From Streptomyces sp. MBT53 (lineage in GTDB: Bacteria; Actinomycetota; Actinomycetes; Streptomycetales; Streptomycetaceae), in assembly GCF_016654115.1 (NCBI RefSeq), contig NZ_JAEQAZ010000031.1, positions 892 through 64,891 on the forward strand: a stretch of DNA of 64,000 bases, written 5' to 3'. Below, piece by piece: positions 35,486 to 44,148 of this stretch (its first letter is position 1; each line of letters starts with the position of its first letter). Below the pieces are notes generated by a model. That model was not told the origin of the DNA, did no database searches, and saw only the letters and a program-made list of their open reading frames with translations. The position numbers and the translations under genes are program-made.

Positions 35486-36204
35486 GTGCTTCCACCCCCG
35501 CGCCCCGTACCCCACTCAGTCAAGTCGTAGACGGTACGACAGTAGGGGTCGTGGACGTCCTTGCGCAGACGGTCCGACTCCCCCGCCAGGAGGACCGGCA
35601 GCGCCGCGTGGACCGCCGTCACGCCGGCGACGACCGCGCCGTTCTCGTCCCGCAGCGGGAGGTCGACGCCGAAGGGCGGGGCGTTCTTAGAGTCGGGGGT
35701 GTCCAGGTACAGGCGGCACGTCTCCTCGTCGAGGAGGAGGAAGCCGCGGAGTCGCAGTTCCGCGGGTTCGTCCGGTTCCGGCGGGACGGTGAAGGCCTTG
35801 GCAGCCGCGTGCAGCGCGTCCGTCAGGTGGAAGCGCGGTCGCTCGACGAAGGCGTGGACGGCGGCGGACGCGTCGAGCACCGGAATGCCGAAGGCATCGC
35901 GCGGCGCCCGTTCGACCTCGGGGCCCGAGAGGTCGGCGAGTGCGTGGCGCAGGGCCGCCGCCAGGTCCCCCGACGGGATGTTCCCGCCGTACCGGTCGGT
36001 GAGCGGCAGATCGAAGGCGACCGAGCTGTCGAGCCGTCGTCCGTCCCATACGACGACGCGGCCGACGTCGCTCCGTTCCGGGGGCGTCACCACTCCGCGG
36101 ACGAGCCGGACCTCCGGTCCGAGCGTGAACGCCGTTGCGTGGCCCAGCAGTTGATGTACCAGTCCGGCCTGCAGACCGGAAAGACCCGCCTCGTCCCACG
36201 TCAT
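35482..36204 (-). CDS. hypothetical protein coupled to the nuclease-like gene
   Basis: A 240-residue soluble protein I do not recognise. Visible features are HQLLGHATAFTLGPEVRLVR, YGGNIPSGDLAAALRHALAD and LLLDEETCRLYLDTPDSKNA. It starts at 36204 and overlaps the next gene by 4 bp. The coupling suggests the two proteins act together, for instance as partner or antidote, but nothing in the sequence proves it. Confidence 0.7.
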   Translation of the reverse strand: MTWDEAGLSGLQAGLVHQLLGHATAFTLGPEVRLVRGVVTPPERSDVGRVVVWDGRRLDSSVAFDLPLTDRYGGNIPSGDLAAALRHALADLSGPEVERAPRDAFGIPVLDASAAVHAFVERPRFHLTDALHAAAKAFTVPPEPDEPAELRLRGFLLLDEETCRLYLDTPDSKNAPPFGVDLPLRDENGAVVAGVTAVHAALPVLLAGESDRLRKDVHDPYCRTVYDLTEWGTGRGGGST

Positions 36205-36297
36205 CGACAACTGTCCCCGCCTCCGCCTCGAATACTCCGTCACACCTGGTTCAACGCGTGGGGACAGCCCACCGCCCGCCCTCGCTAGCATCTGGCC

Positions 36298-37302
36298 ATG
36301 CCTTTACGTCGGCGCCATGACAAGCTCGCCGCCCTGCCCCGCGATCCACGAGCCGACGACTACCCGATGCCGACCGTCCCGTACGGCTGGTACGCCGTGC
36401 TCCGCAGCGACGAGCTCCGGCCGGGCGAGGTCGTCAGCCTCCACTACTTCGGACGGGCGCTCATCGCCTTTCGCGGTGCGGACGGTCGAGCCGCCGTACG
36501 GGACGCGCACTGTCCGCACTACGGCGCGCACCTCGGTGCGGGCGGGAAGGTCGTGGACGGGTCGGTGGAATGTCCGTTCCACGGGTGGCGGTTCGGGCCG
36601 GACGGGGAGTGCGTGGCGGCGCCGTTCGCGCGCCGGACTCCGAAGGTGGCCCTCGGCGGCTTTCCGGTCCGTGAGCACAGTGGGCTCGTCCTGGTCCACT
36701 GCGGGCCGGGCGAACCCTCGTGGGAGGTGCCGGAGATCCCGGAGGCCGCGTCCGGGCGGTTCGCCAGGCCGATCGACGACGTCTGCCGGGCGCGCATCCA
36801 CATCCAGGAGATGCGCGAGAACATCGTCGACGAGTCCCACTTCCACTTCCTGCACGGCCAGAGCGAACCCCTCGTCCAGGACTGGCGGGCCGACGGCCCC
36901 TTCGCCGAGGCCCGCGGCCGGATCCGGCGGCGCGTCCTCGGCCGGGACATCGACAACAGCTTCGACGCGTTCATGTACGGGCCGGGCGTCATGGTGGTCC
37001 GCACCCACGGCCCCGCCCTGTCGGTGACCGCCGTCGCCCTCACCACCCCCGTCGACGACCGCACGAGCGAGATGCGGATGCTGTACTACATCCGCAGACC
37101 GGACCGGTTACCGTTCCTGACGCCCCTGCTCAAGCTCGTGTTCCGGACGCAGGCCCTGGGCGAGGTGCGCGAGGAGCTCCGGATCTGGGACCACAAGATC
37201 CACCGGCCGCACCCGGTCCTGCTCCCCCACGAACAGGGCATCAAGGCGTTGCGCCGCTGGTACGCGCAGTTCTACGACGGCGGCCCGACCGCGAGTGCCT
37301 AG
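36298..37302 (+). CDS. Rieske non-heme iron oxygenase (KshA/terminal oxygenase type)
   Basis: A 334-residue oxygenase alpha subunit. The N-terminal Rieske domain has DAHCPHYGAHLG and VECPFHGWRFG (Cys-X-His, Cys-X2-His, about residues 75-105). The mononuclear iron site is ENIVDESHFHFLHG (Asp-X2-His-X4-His pattern near residue 180). Closest in layout to 3-ketosteroid 9alpha-hydroxylase-type oxygenases. No reductase is adjacent; the SDR and quinone oxidoreductase that follow on the same strand could process its product. Confidence 0.9.
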   Translation: MPLRRRHDKLAALPRDPRADDYPMPTVPYGWYAVLRSDELRPGEVVSLHYFGRALIAFRGADGRAAVRDAHCPHYGAHLGAGGKVVDGSVECPFHGWRFGPDGECVAAPFARRTPKVALGGFPVREHSGLVLVHCGPGEPSWEVPEIPEAASGRFARPIDDVCRARIHIQEMRENIVDESHFHFLHGQSEPLVQDWRADGPFAEARGRIRRRVLGRDIDNSFDAFMYGPGVMVVRTHGPALSVTAVALTTPVDDRTSEMRMLYYIRRPDRLPFLTPLLKLVFRTQALGEVREELRIWDHKIHRPHPVLLPHEQGIKALRRWYAQFYDGGPTASA

Positions 37303-37444
37303 GCAGGAGATCCCGGCCGTTCCGCCGATAGGCCGACGGTTCACGGCGTGGTGGGCGCATGCTCGTGTCGGGACCGTGCTCGACGCCGGCAGGCGACCTC
37401 GCCGACCGGCGTGTGGAATGTAGGCAAGGACGGGAGAACTCACG

Positions 37445-38224
37445 ATGGATCTCGGACTGAACGGACAGGTGGCCGTGGTCACCGGTGCCAGCAGGGGGAT
37501 CGGGCTGGCGGTCGTACGGGCGCTGGTCGCGGAGGGCGTCACGGTCCATGCCGGGGCCCGGCACTCCTCGGCCGGGCTTGAGGAGCTGGCCGCGACGGGA
37601 AGCGTGCGGATCGTGCCGGTCGACCTGGGCGAGGCGTCGGGACCCGCGCGGCTCATCGAGGCCGCGGGCGACCGGATCGACATCCTCGTCAACAACGTGG
37701 GGACCGCTCCGGCCCGTACCGGAGGATTCCTCTCGGTCACCGACGAGGAGTGGCTCACCACCCTGAACCTCAACCTGATGGCGGCCGTCCGTACGACCCG
37801 CAGCGCCCTGCCGGTGATGCTCGCCCGGGGCCGAGGCTCGATCGTGAGCATCTGCTCGGTCAACGCGGCGCTCCCCGACCCGGCGGTCATCGACTACAGC
37901 GCCTCGAAGGCGGCCCTCGCGGGCTTCTCCAAGGCCCTGTCCAAGGAGGTCGGCCCGAAGGGGATCCGCGTCAACACCGTCAGCCCGGGTCCGGTCGAGA
38001 CCGATCTCTGGCTGGGCGAGGGCGGGGTCGCCGCGACGGTCTCCGAGGCGACCGGCCTGAAACCCCAGGACGTCATCGACAACGCCGCGCGGACGACGGT
38101 GACCGGCCGTTTCTCCCGCCCCGCCGAGATCGCGGACGTGGTCCTGCTGCTGTCCGCGGACCGGACGGCGAACGTCACCGGCGCGGACATCACCGTCGAC
38201 GGGGGCTTCATTCCCACCTGGTGA
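37445..38224 (+). CDS. SDR family oxidoreductase
   Basis: A 259-residue classical SDR: cofactor loop VVTGASRGIGLAVVRAL, NNVG, catalytic YSASKAAL and C-terminal GADITVDGGFIPTW, the ending typical of 3-oxoacyl-ACP-reductase-like enzymes. It is 142 bases after the Rieske oxygenase and 44 bases before a quinone oxidoreductase gene, all on the same strand, suggesting a small oxidative pathway of unknown substrate. Confidence 0.92.
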   Translation: MDLGLNGQVAVVTGASRGIGLAVVRALVAEGVTVHAGARHSSAGLEELAATGSVRIVPVDLGEASGPARLIEAAGDRIDILVNNVGTAPARTGGFLSVTDEEWLTTLNLNLMAAVRTTRSALPVMLARGRGSIVSICSVNAALPDPAVIDYSASKAALAGFSKALSKEVGPKGIRVNTVSPGPVETDLWLGEGGVAATVSEATGLKPQDVIDNAARTTVTGRFSRPAEIADVVLLLSADRTANVTGADITVDGGFIPTW

Positions 38225-38268
38225 AACACGGACGGGCGGATCCGCCCCACCCAAGGAGTGATCGACCT

Positions 38269-39225
38269 ATGACCACCATGCGTGCCGTACGAGCCCACGA
38301 GCGAGGCGGGCCCGAGCAGTTGACGTACGAGTCGGCTCCGCGTCCCGAACCGGCGCCCGGCGAGGTCCTGGTCGCGGTGCGCGCCGCGTCCATCACCTCG
38401 GGCGAGCTGGACTGGGACGCCAGCTGGACCGACAGCCTCGACGGGACGGGGCGCGACCGCACGCCGGTCGTCCCCTCCCACGAGGTCTCCGGGGTGGTGG
38501 CCGAACTCGGCGCCGGCGTCAGCGAGTTCGCGGTCGGCGACGAGGTCTACGGCCTGATCCCCTTCACCCGTGACGGAGCCGCCGCCGAGTACGTCACCGT
38601 CCCCGCGGACGTCCTCGCCGCCAAGCCCGCCCGGCTGGACCACGACAGCGCGGCGGCCGTACCCCTCGCCGCGCTCACCGCCTGGCAGGGGCTGGTCGGG
38701 CACGCGGCACTGGCGTCCGGGCAGCGGGTGCTGGTCCAGGGCGGTGCCGGGGGCGTCGGTTCCTTCGCCGTCCAGATCGCCGCGGCCCTGGGCGCGCGGG
38801 TGACGACCACCGCCCTGCCGCAGGACCGCGCGTTCGTCACCCGGCTCGGCGCGGAGCGGGTCGTCGACTACAGCACCGAACGTTTCGAGGACCAGGTCAC
38901 CGATGTGGACGTGGTGTTCGACGCGGTCGGCGGCGAGACCCAGTCCCGCTCCTGGGCCGTACTGCGTCCCGGCGGCACCCTCGTCAGCATCGTCCAGCCC
39001 CCGGATCCCGCCGCGAGCACCGACGCCACCGCACGCGGTGTCTTCTTCGTCGTCGAACCGGACCGCGCCGGCCTGGAGGCCGTCACCGAACTGATCGACG
39101 GCGGCCGGCTCACTCCGGCGGTCGACCGCGTCGTACCCCTGGCCGAGACCCGGGCCGCGTACGAGTCCCTCGCCAAGGAACACCGGCGCGGCAAGATCGT
39201 GCTGCATGTGGGGGACGGGGGCTGA
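38269..39225 (+). CDS. NADP-dependent quinone oxidoreductase-type dehydrogenase
   Basis: A 318-residue medium-chain reductase without zinc ligands: ASITSGELDW, PSHEVSGVVAELG, NADPH loop VQGGAGGVGSFAVQIAAALG near residue 155, and the C-terminal RGKIVLHV. The ATG at 38269 has AAGGAG about 11 bases upstream. Follows the SDR gene at 44 bases, so probably co-transcribed. An 8-bp GC hairpin after its stop (39246-39265) may end the transcript. Confidence 0.92.
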   Translation: MTTMRAVRAHERGGPEQLTYESAPRPEPAPGEVLVAVRAASITSGELDWDASWTDSLDGTGRDRTPVVPSHEVSGVVAELGAGVSEFAVGDEVYGLIPFTRDGAAAEYVTVPADVLAAKPARLDHDSAAAVPLAALTAWQGLVGHAALASGQRVLVQGGAGGVGSFAVQIAAALGARVTTTALPQDRAFVTRLGAERVVDYSTERFEDQVTDVDVVFDAVGGETQSRSWAVLRPGGTLVSIVQPPDPAASTDATARGVFFVVEPDRAGLEAVTELIDGGRLTPAVDRVVPLAETRAAYESLAKEHRRGKIVLHVGDGG

Positions 39226-39245
39226 CGCCGAGCGACGGGGACCGT

Positions 39246-39265
39246 CTCCGGCGGGGGCGCCGGAG
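39246..39265. terminator. GC hairpin after the quinone oxidoreductase gene
   Basis: CTCCGGCG (39246-39253) and CGCCGGAG (39258-39265) around GGGG, 20 bases after the stop and before a convergent gene. Confidence 0.5.
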
Positions 39266-39347
39266 GTGCCGGACCAGTGGGCCGCGCGACCGCTGGTCCG
39301 CGAGGGACGGCAAGCCGTCCGAAGCACCGGGCTCTTCGGACGACAAT

Positions 39348-39845
39348 TCAGTCCACGGGAACGAAACCACCGCGTACGCGCAGCGGCAGGCCAGGAATGA
39401 TCAGCTCGCCTTCCACTTGGCGGAGGAGCCAGTCCGGGACGCTCTCCTCGTACTCCTCCCACTCGGCCCACTGGCGGAACCACACGCCGATGCGCCATGT
39501 GCCCTCGGCTCCCCCCACCAGAAAGCAGGCATCGCCCTCCACCGTGCTCGCCCACTGGACCATGCCGTCGTCCTCGGGGAACACGGGATGGGGGATCGTG
39601 TCGGGGACGAGCTCCTGGTAGAGCGGGGCCATGCGCTCGATCGTCGCAAACATGTCGAGCGTGGCGGACCGCGGATGCAGCACGTTGAGGAAACCGCCGA
39701 CGATGCCCGGACCGAACCCCGCCACGAACTCCTTGAAGTCCATCGGCAGCGGCCCCGTCACGGCTTCCAGCTCCTCCCAGGCCTCCACCCCGGAGTAGCC
39801 GCGGGGCGCACCGAAGCAGGCCTCGAGATCACTCATCGGCAGCAT
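39348..39845 (-). CDS. SMI1/KNR4-like protein
   Basis: A 165-residue protein with the SMI1/KNR4 (Imm-SUKH-type) pattern: PLPMDFKEFVAGFGPGIVGG followed by FLNVLHPRS, then WASTVEGDACFLVGGAEGTW and a C-terminal helix FRQWAEWEEYEESVPDWLL. SUKH proteins are commonly immunity proteins of toxin systems, but no toxin gene is adjacent. ATG 39845 has GAGAGGGA upstream; ATG 39836 is also possible. Confidence 0.75.
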   Translation of the reverse strand: MLPMSDLEACFGAPRGYSGVEAWEELEAVTGPLPMDFKEFVAGFGPGIVGGFLNVLHPRSATLDMFATIERMAPLYQELVPDTIPHPVFPEDDGMVQWASTVEGDACFLVGGAEGTWRIGVWFRQWAEWEEYEESVPDWLLRQVEGELIIPGLPLRVRGGFVPVD

Positions 39846-40256
39846 GATCGGTCCCTCTCCGCCGGCTTCTCACAAGCCGCACACTACGAGCCGAACGTCT
39901 CGACGTCTTGAGATCGCACGGCCGAGCAGTTCGGAGCAGTTCGCATCCGGACCCATCCGTGCGGGCGCCGACTCCGAATCACGGGTGAGGGACACGGAGC
40001 GGTGCCCTTACCCGTCGCCCGGCTGTGGCTGGGACGCTTCGGCCGGGCGACGAGGCACCGCCCTATTGCACACCTGTGACAGCAGACGCACAGCCCCGTC
40101 ACCCGTCGCGGGAAGACTCCGTCCTGTCGCGAAGGGCAGCATGCCGAGCGGGCTGGTTCAGGTTCCGCCGAGCGGGCCGGTTCGGGTTCCGGGGACGGCC
40201 GGCGGTTCCCGCGTATCTCTCGTCGCAGTGTCACTCACATCACTGGGGGAACCTCG
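39846..40256. other. intergenic region with a short tandem repeat
   Basis: About 410 bases with no convincing gene. Two imperfect 22-base units beginning CCGAGCGGG at 40144 and 40168 (24-base period) lie about 90 bases before the next ATG. GGGGGA at 40245-40250 is the likely ribosome binding site for that gene. Confidence 0.5.
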
Positions 40257-41234
40257 ATGTCCGCTCGTCACCGCCGGCGCACCGGCGCGACCATCGTCAC
40301 CGCGGGTGCCGCCGCCCTGCTCGCCCTGTGCGGGACGGCCTGCGCCGCGCCGGCCGCCCCGTCCTCCGGCGGAGCCAAGGGCAGCGCGGCGATGGTCGCC
40401 GCGGCCGCGTCCACCCACACGCTCACCGTGCCCCGGGGGCTGACCCTCAGCAACGGCACCCGCCACGTGATCGTCAACGGCAGGTCGATCGACTTCGGTA
40501 CCACGGTCCGTGACCTGGCCTGGAACCCGAACGGCAGCAAGGCCGCGTTCATCGACGGGCACGGCAACCTCGTCGTCTCCAACCCCGACGGCACCCACCG
40601 TGTCACCGTCGCCGCCAACCCGGGCGGGCAGACCTGGTCGCACCCCACCTGGCAGGTGACCGCCGCCGACCGGACGAACCAGATCCCCGCGAAGAACAAC
40701 ATCGTCTTCTCGGCGAAGATCCACGGCAGCACCGTCCTGGAGGGCGTCAAGGCCACCGCCAACCACGGCAGGCCGGCCAGGATCAGCCTGAACGGCGAGG
40801 CGGGGGAAGGCGCCATCCCCCAGACCGACAACACCTGGCCGAACGTCGGCGGCAAGTACGGCTCGGCCGTCTACGAGAACACCCGCACCGGCGAGGTCTA
40901 CATCCGCGACGACTACCTGCGGCAGCAGGGCGGCGCGCTGGCCAAGGGTTCCGAGCCCGCGCTCTCCCCGGACAACGAGGAGGTCGTCTTCGTCCGTTCC
41001 GTGCACGGCCACGACCACCTCTTCGTCGAGGATCTCGGCAGCTCCACGAACACCGTCAAGGACGTCACCCCGACCGCGACCACCGACTACACCGAGCCGA
41101 CCTGGTCCCCCAACGGCAAGACGATCGCCTTCCGCGCCCCGACCGGTACGTACACCGTCACCAAGGGCGCCCACGGCTTCGGCAGGCCCGTGAAGGTCTC
41201 CACCCACACCGGCCTGCCCGCCTACCGCGGCTGA
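40257..41234 (+). CDS. secreted TolB/PD40-like beta-propeller protein
   Basis: A 325-residue exported protein. The signal region TIVTAGAAALLALCGTACAA (residues 12-31) lacks a clean lipobox, so it may be Sec-cleaved rather than lipid-anchored. Two TolB-type blades are clear: VRDLAWNPNGSKAAFIDGHG and EPTWSPNGKTIAFRAP, with ALSPDNEEVVFVRSVHGHDH between them. Likely a binding or sensing propeller; ligand unknown. Its 3' end overlaps the convergent gene by 13 bases. Confidence 0.85.
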   Translation: MSARHRRRTGATIVTAGAAALLALCGTACAAPAAPSSGGAKGSAAMVAAAASTHTLTVPRGLTLSNGTRHVIVNGRSIDFGTTVRDLAWNPNGSKAAFIDGHGNLVVSNPDGTHRVTVAANPGGQTWSHPTWQVTAADRTNQIPAKNNIVFSAKIHGSTVLEGVKATANHGRPARISLNGEAGEGAIPQTDNTWPNVGGKYGSAVYENTRTGEVYIRDDYLRQQGGALAKGSEPALSPDNEEVVFVRSVHGHDHLFVEDLGSSTNTVKDVTPTATTDYTEPTWSPNGKTIAFRAPTGTYTVTKGAHGFGRPVKVSTHTGLPAYRG

Positions 41235-41830
41235 CCGCCGCCCAACCGCCCGCCCGAGCGGGCGAGTTCGGCCCGCAGCTCGGGCAGGTGCTGGTCGGCC
41301 GTGTCGTGCGGCAGGTACTCGACCACGTCGAGAAAACGGAACAGGACCTGGGTCTTGGTGACGGCGAACTCGTAGTCGCCGAACCCCACCACGGCACCCA
41401 TGTCCCCACGGACGGCGCCCCGGACGACATGAGCGGTCATGTCGTCCGGGCTTTCCGCCGTCAGCCCCCGCCGCGCGTTGGGGCGGGCCAGATACGGGCA
41501 GACCATCGAGGCGTAGAGCATGCACGCGCGGTGCCCCGGAGCCTCCAGCGTCGCCGCCATGTTGCGGTACGGCCGCCCGGCGTCGAGCGCCGTACGGATC
41601 GCCGCGCTCTCCGCGGCGCCGACCACCCGCCACACCGGCCCCTTGGGCATCAGGGTGTCGCAGACGGAACACAGCCGCCGCCGCGCGCACTCCGCGCTGC
41701 GCCCGTAGTCGGTGAGCGCGAACTGCGGTTCGTCGCCCTCCCACGGAGTGATGGCGGGCACGGGATAGCCACGGCTGTCGCGAGGCCTGGCCCCGACGGT
41801 GGCCGGCATGGGAACGGAATCGAATCGCAC
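41222..41830 (-). CDS. conserved hypothetical protein with a Cys cluster
   Basis: A 202-residue cytoplasmic protein of a type I know only as a Streptomyces hypothetical. SRGYPVPAITPWEGDEPQFA is followed by CARRRLCSVCDTL, a possible three-Cys metal site, then GPVWRVVGAAESAAIRTALD and HRACMLYASMVCPYLARPNA with two more Cys. GTG start at 41830 assumed; ATG 41809 is an alternative. Overlaps the secreted propeller gene tail to tail. Confidence 0.7.
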   Translation of the reverse strand: MRFDSVPMPATVGARPRDSRGYPVPAITPWEGDEPQFALTDYGRSAECARRRLCSVCDTLMPKGPVWRVVGAAESAAIRTALDAGRPYRNMAATLEAPGHRACMLYASMVCPYLARPNARRGLTAESPDDMTAHVVRGAVRGDMGAVVGFGDYEFAVTKTQVLFRFLDVVEYLPHDTADQHLPELRAELARSGGRLGGGQPR

Positions 41831-42002
41831 ACCTCATGGTCGGCCACGCGAGCGCCCGCCGCGAGGGTCGACCGGACATTCACCGGCCCGGTGCCCGCCC
41901 GTCCGCCGCCCCGGAACTAGGTCATTGTGCAGATGCCTCCGCGCGACCGCTCCTCCTAGGGTCCATGACATGCCACACCGACCCAGCCGCCCGAGGAGTC
42001 CC

Positions 42003-42854
42003 ATGAGTTCCGATGTTTCCCGCCGTCAGGTGCTCGCCGCCGGAGCGGCGGTGGCCGGGTCGGCCGCGCTGGTCGCCGGTGGCGCGGGAACGGCCGACGC
42101 GGCGAGTGCCCCGGCCGGTACGAGCAAGGAGAAGTCCAAGGTGAAGCCCACCATCGTCCTCGTGCACGGCGGTTACGCCGACTCGTCGTGCTGGAACGCC
42201 ACCATCAAGGAGCTGCAGCACAAGGGCTACACCACGATCTCCGGTTCGAACCCGCTGCGCGGCATCCCGACCGACGCCCCCTACATCGCGAGCCTGCTGG
42301 ACTCCGTCAGCGGACCGGTCGTCCTGGTCGCGCACTCCATGGGCGGGACGGTCATCACCAACGCCGCCGCCGGCAAGAGCAATGTCAAGGCGCTCGTCTA
42401 CGTCGCCGCGTTCGTGCCCGAAGTCGGCGAGACGCAGGGCGAGTTGATCACCAAGTTCCCCGGCAGCGAGGTCGAACCGGTGAGCGTCCCGGTGCCGTAC
42501 ACGAAGGCCGACGGGACGACCGGCATCGACCTGTATCTGAGCAAGGACGGCCAGGCGGCGTTCGCGGCCGACATCTCCACCGCCGACTTCAAGGTCCTCC
42601 AGGCGACCCAACGGCCGTTCGACGCCGACTCGTTCACCTTCCCGACCACGGCCGCGGCCTGGAAGACGATCCCCGTGTGGGGCCTGGTCGCCGGTCAGGA
42701 CAAGGCGATCCCGCCGGCCTGCGAGCGCTGGATGTACAGCCGCGCGAACGCCCGCAAGGTCGTCGAGGTCCCGGGCTCCTCGCACGTCGTGATGCTCAGC
42801 CACCCCAAGATCGTGGCCGGTCTCATCGAGGACGCCGCCAGGGCGACCGCCTGA
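42003..42854 (+). CDS. Tat-exported alpha/beta hydrolase
   Basis: A 283-residue esterase-like protein with a twin-arginine signal (SRRQVLAAGAAVAGSAALVA, residues 6-25). The catalytic domain shows VLVHGGYADSSCWN, nucleophile VAHSMGGTVI near residue 118, the acid in GQDKAIPP and the histidine in SSHVVMLSHP. Resembles the EstC-like/methylketone-hydrolase group. ATG 42003 with GAGGAG upstream. Monocistronic, with a hairpin after the stop. Confidence 0.92.
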   Translation: MSSDVSRRQVLAAGAAVAGSAALVAGGAGTADAASAPAGTSKEKSKVKPTIVLVHGGYADSSCWNATIKELQHKGYTTISGSNPLRGIPTDAPYIASLLDSVSGPVVLVAHSMGGTVITNAAAGKSNVKALVYVAAFVPEVGETQGELITKFPGSEVEPVSVPVPYTKADGTTGIDLYLSKDGQAAFAADISTADFKVLQATQRPFDADSFTFPTTAAAWKTIPVWGLVAGQDKAIPPACERWMYSRANARKVVEVPGSSHVVMLSHPKIVAGLIEDAARATA

Positions 42855-42868
42855 CCCGCACGACGAAC

Positions 42869-42896
42869 GCCCCGGTCCACGGCCACGGACCGGGGC
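42869..42896. terminator. bidirectional hairpin terminator
   Basis: GCCCCGGTCC (42869-42878) and GGACCGGGGC (42887-42896), perfect 10-bp stem, 8-base loop, between two convergent genes. Confidence 0.65.
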
Positions 42897-42907
42897 ATTC
42901 CGGCTGT

Positions 42908-43318
42908 CTACCAGCAGCCCTCGACCGTCGCCGCGAGACCGTCCAGGCCCTGGGTGACGGTCGCGGTCGGCGCCGTGCCGTTCTCCACGAACGCGAAGCT
43001 CTTCCAGCGGCCGTCCGCGCCCTTGGTGACCCCGGCCAGCGCGGACACATCGCTCAGCGTGCCGGTCTTGGCGTCGACCTTTCCCACGGCGCAGGAGGCG
43101 GGGGTGCTGGTGAAGCGGCCGTAGGAGGTGCTGAGGGTGCCGTCGACGCCGGCGACCGGGAGGCCCTGCAGGATCGGCCACAACTTGGCCTGGTAGCGGG
43201 TGTCGACGGTGAGTCCGGCGATGGCGGAGAGCGCGTCGGCGGTCATCCGGTCGCTGCGGGAGAGGCCGCTGCCGTCGTACTCCTTCACGCCGGTGAGCGG
43301 GATGCCGTACTGGGCAGG
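42908..43318 (-). pseudogene. D-alanyl-D-alanine carboxypeptidase (DacB/PBP4), C-terminal remnant
   Basis: The C-terminal third of a PBP4-type carboxypeptidase: GVKEYDGSGLSRSDRMTADA (containing SGLSR), TRYQAKLWPILQGLPVAGVD and the KTG box in GKVDAKTGTLSDVSALAGV, ending VTQGLDGLAATVEGCW. The Ser-X-X-Lys active-site part is missing: at about 43318 the sequence meets, head to head, the start of a different penicillin-binding protein fragment. Not expected to be functional. Confidence 0.72.
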
Positions 43319-44148
43319 GCCTCGACCCGAAAACCCGCGCCGCCGACCGCTACGTCCAGGTCGGCGCCGCCACCGTCCGCCCCGAGGACGGCGCCCTGCT
43401 CGCCCTGTACGGCGGCCCGGACGCCACCCAGCACTTCACCGACAACGCGGACACCTCCGGCGTACCGGCCGGGTCGGTGTTCAAGCCCTTCGCGCTCGCC
43501 GCCATCGTCGACGGCGAGCGGGGACCCCGCCCCCTCCACTGGCCGGTGACGACACCGCCACCCGGAATCGCCGCCATGCAGAGCGCGTTGGTGACCTCGG
43601 CGCACGCGCCCTTCGTCCAACTGGGCAAGTCCATAGGCTGGGTCTGGATCCGGAACGCGGCCGTCAGGGCCGGGCTGCTGAAGAGCAGCATGGCTCCGCT
43701 GGAGCAGACCTTCCCGATCGGCACCTCGACCCCCAGCGCCATCCGGACGGCCGACGCCTACGCGACCTTCGCCAGCAGCGGCAAGCAGAACGACCCCTAC
43801 TCGGTGACCGGGGTGCTCCGGCACGGCGAGCCGGTCCCCGGTCTCCAACACCCGGACGCACGGACCGCGTTCACTCCGGGGGTGGCCGCGATCGTCGACA
43901 GGGTGCTGCAGGGTGTCGCCTCCCGGAACGGTTCCCAGAAGATCGTCCCCGGCTCCGCGTCCGTCGCCACCGGCGCCGACGACCTGACCAAGTCGGCCTG
44001 GTTCGTGGGCTGCACGAAGGACCAGTCCACCGCGATCACGCTCTTCCGCAACAAGCCCGGCGAGGCCCCGCTGCTCTCCCTCAAGGACACGGGCGGCAGG
44101 GCCCGGTTCATGGGCTACGACGGGGACTTCGCGCTCAATCGCCGGTGA
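43319..44148 (+). pseudogene. class A penicillin-binding protein, transpeptidase-domain remnant
   Basis: From about 43319 the plus strand encodes a PBP transpeptidase domain without its glycosyltransferase part: VRPEDGALLALYGGPDATQH, AGSVFKPFALAAIVDGE (Ser-X-X-Lys), SALVTSAHAPFVQLGKSIG, and the C-terminal DDLTKSAWFVGCTKDQSTAI. There is no start with a ribosome binding site before the conserved region; the ATG at 43477 falls just inside the SVFK motif. It would be a soluble, truncated domain, so it is probably dead. Confidence 0.7.

Noticed and set aside
39884..40234. 116-residue minus-strand frame with EPEPARSA repeats
   Set aside because: Composition is Arg/Pro/Cys-rich and atypical, and there is no ribosome binding site. 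The repeat is just the 24-bp DNA repeat at 40144.
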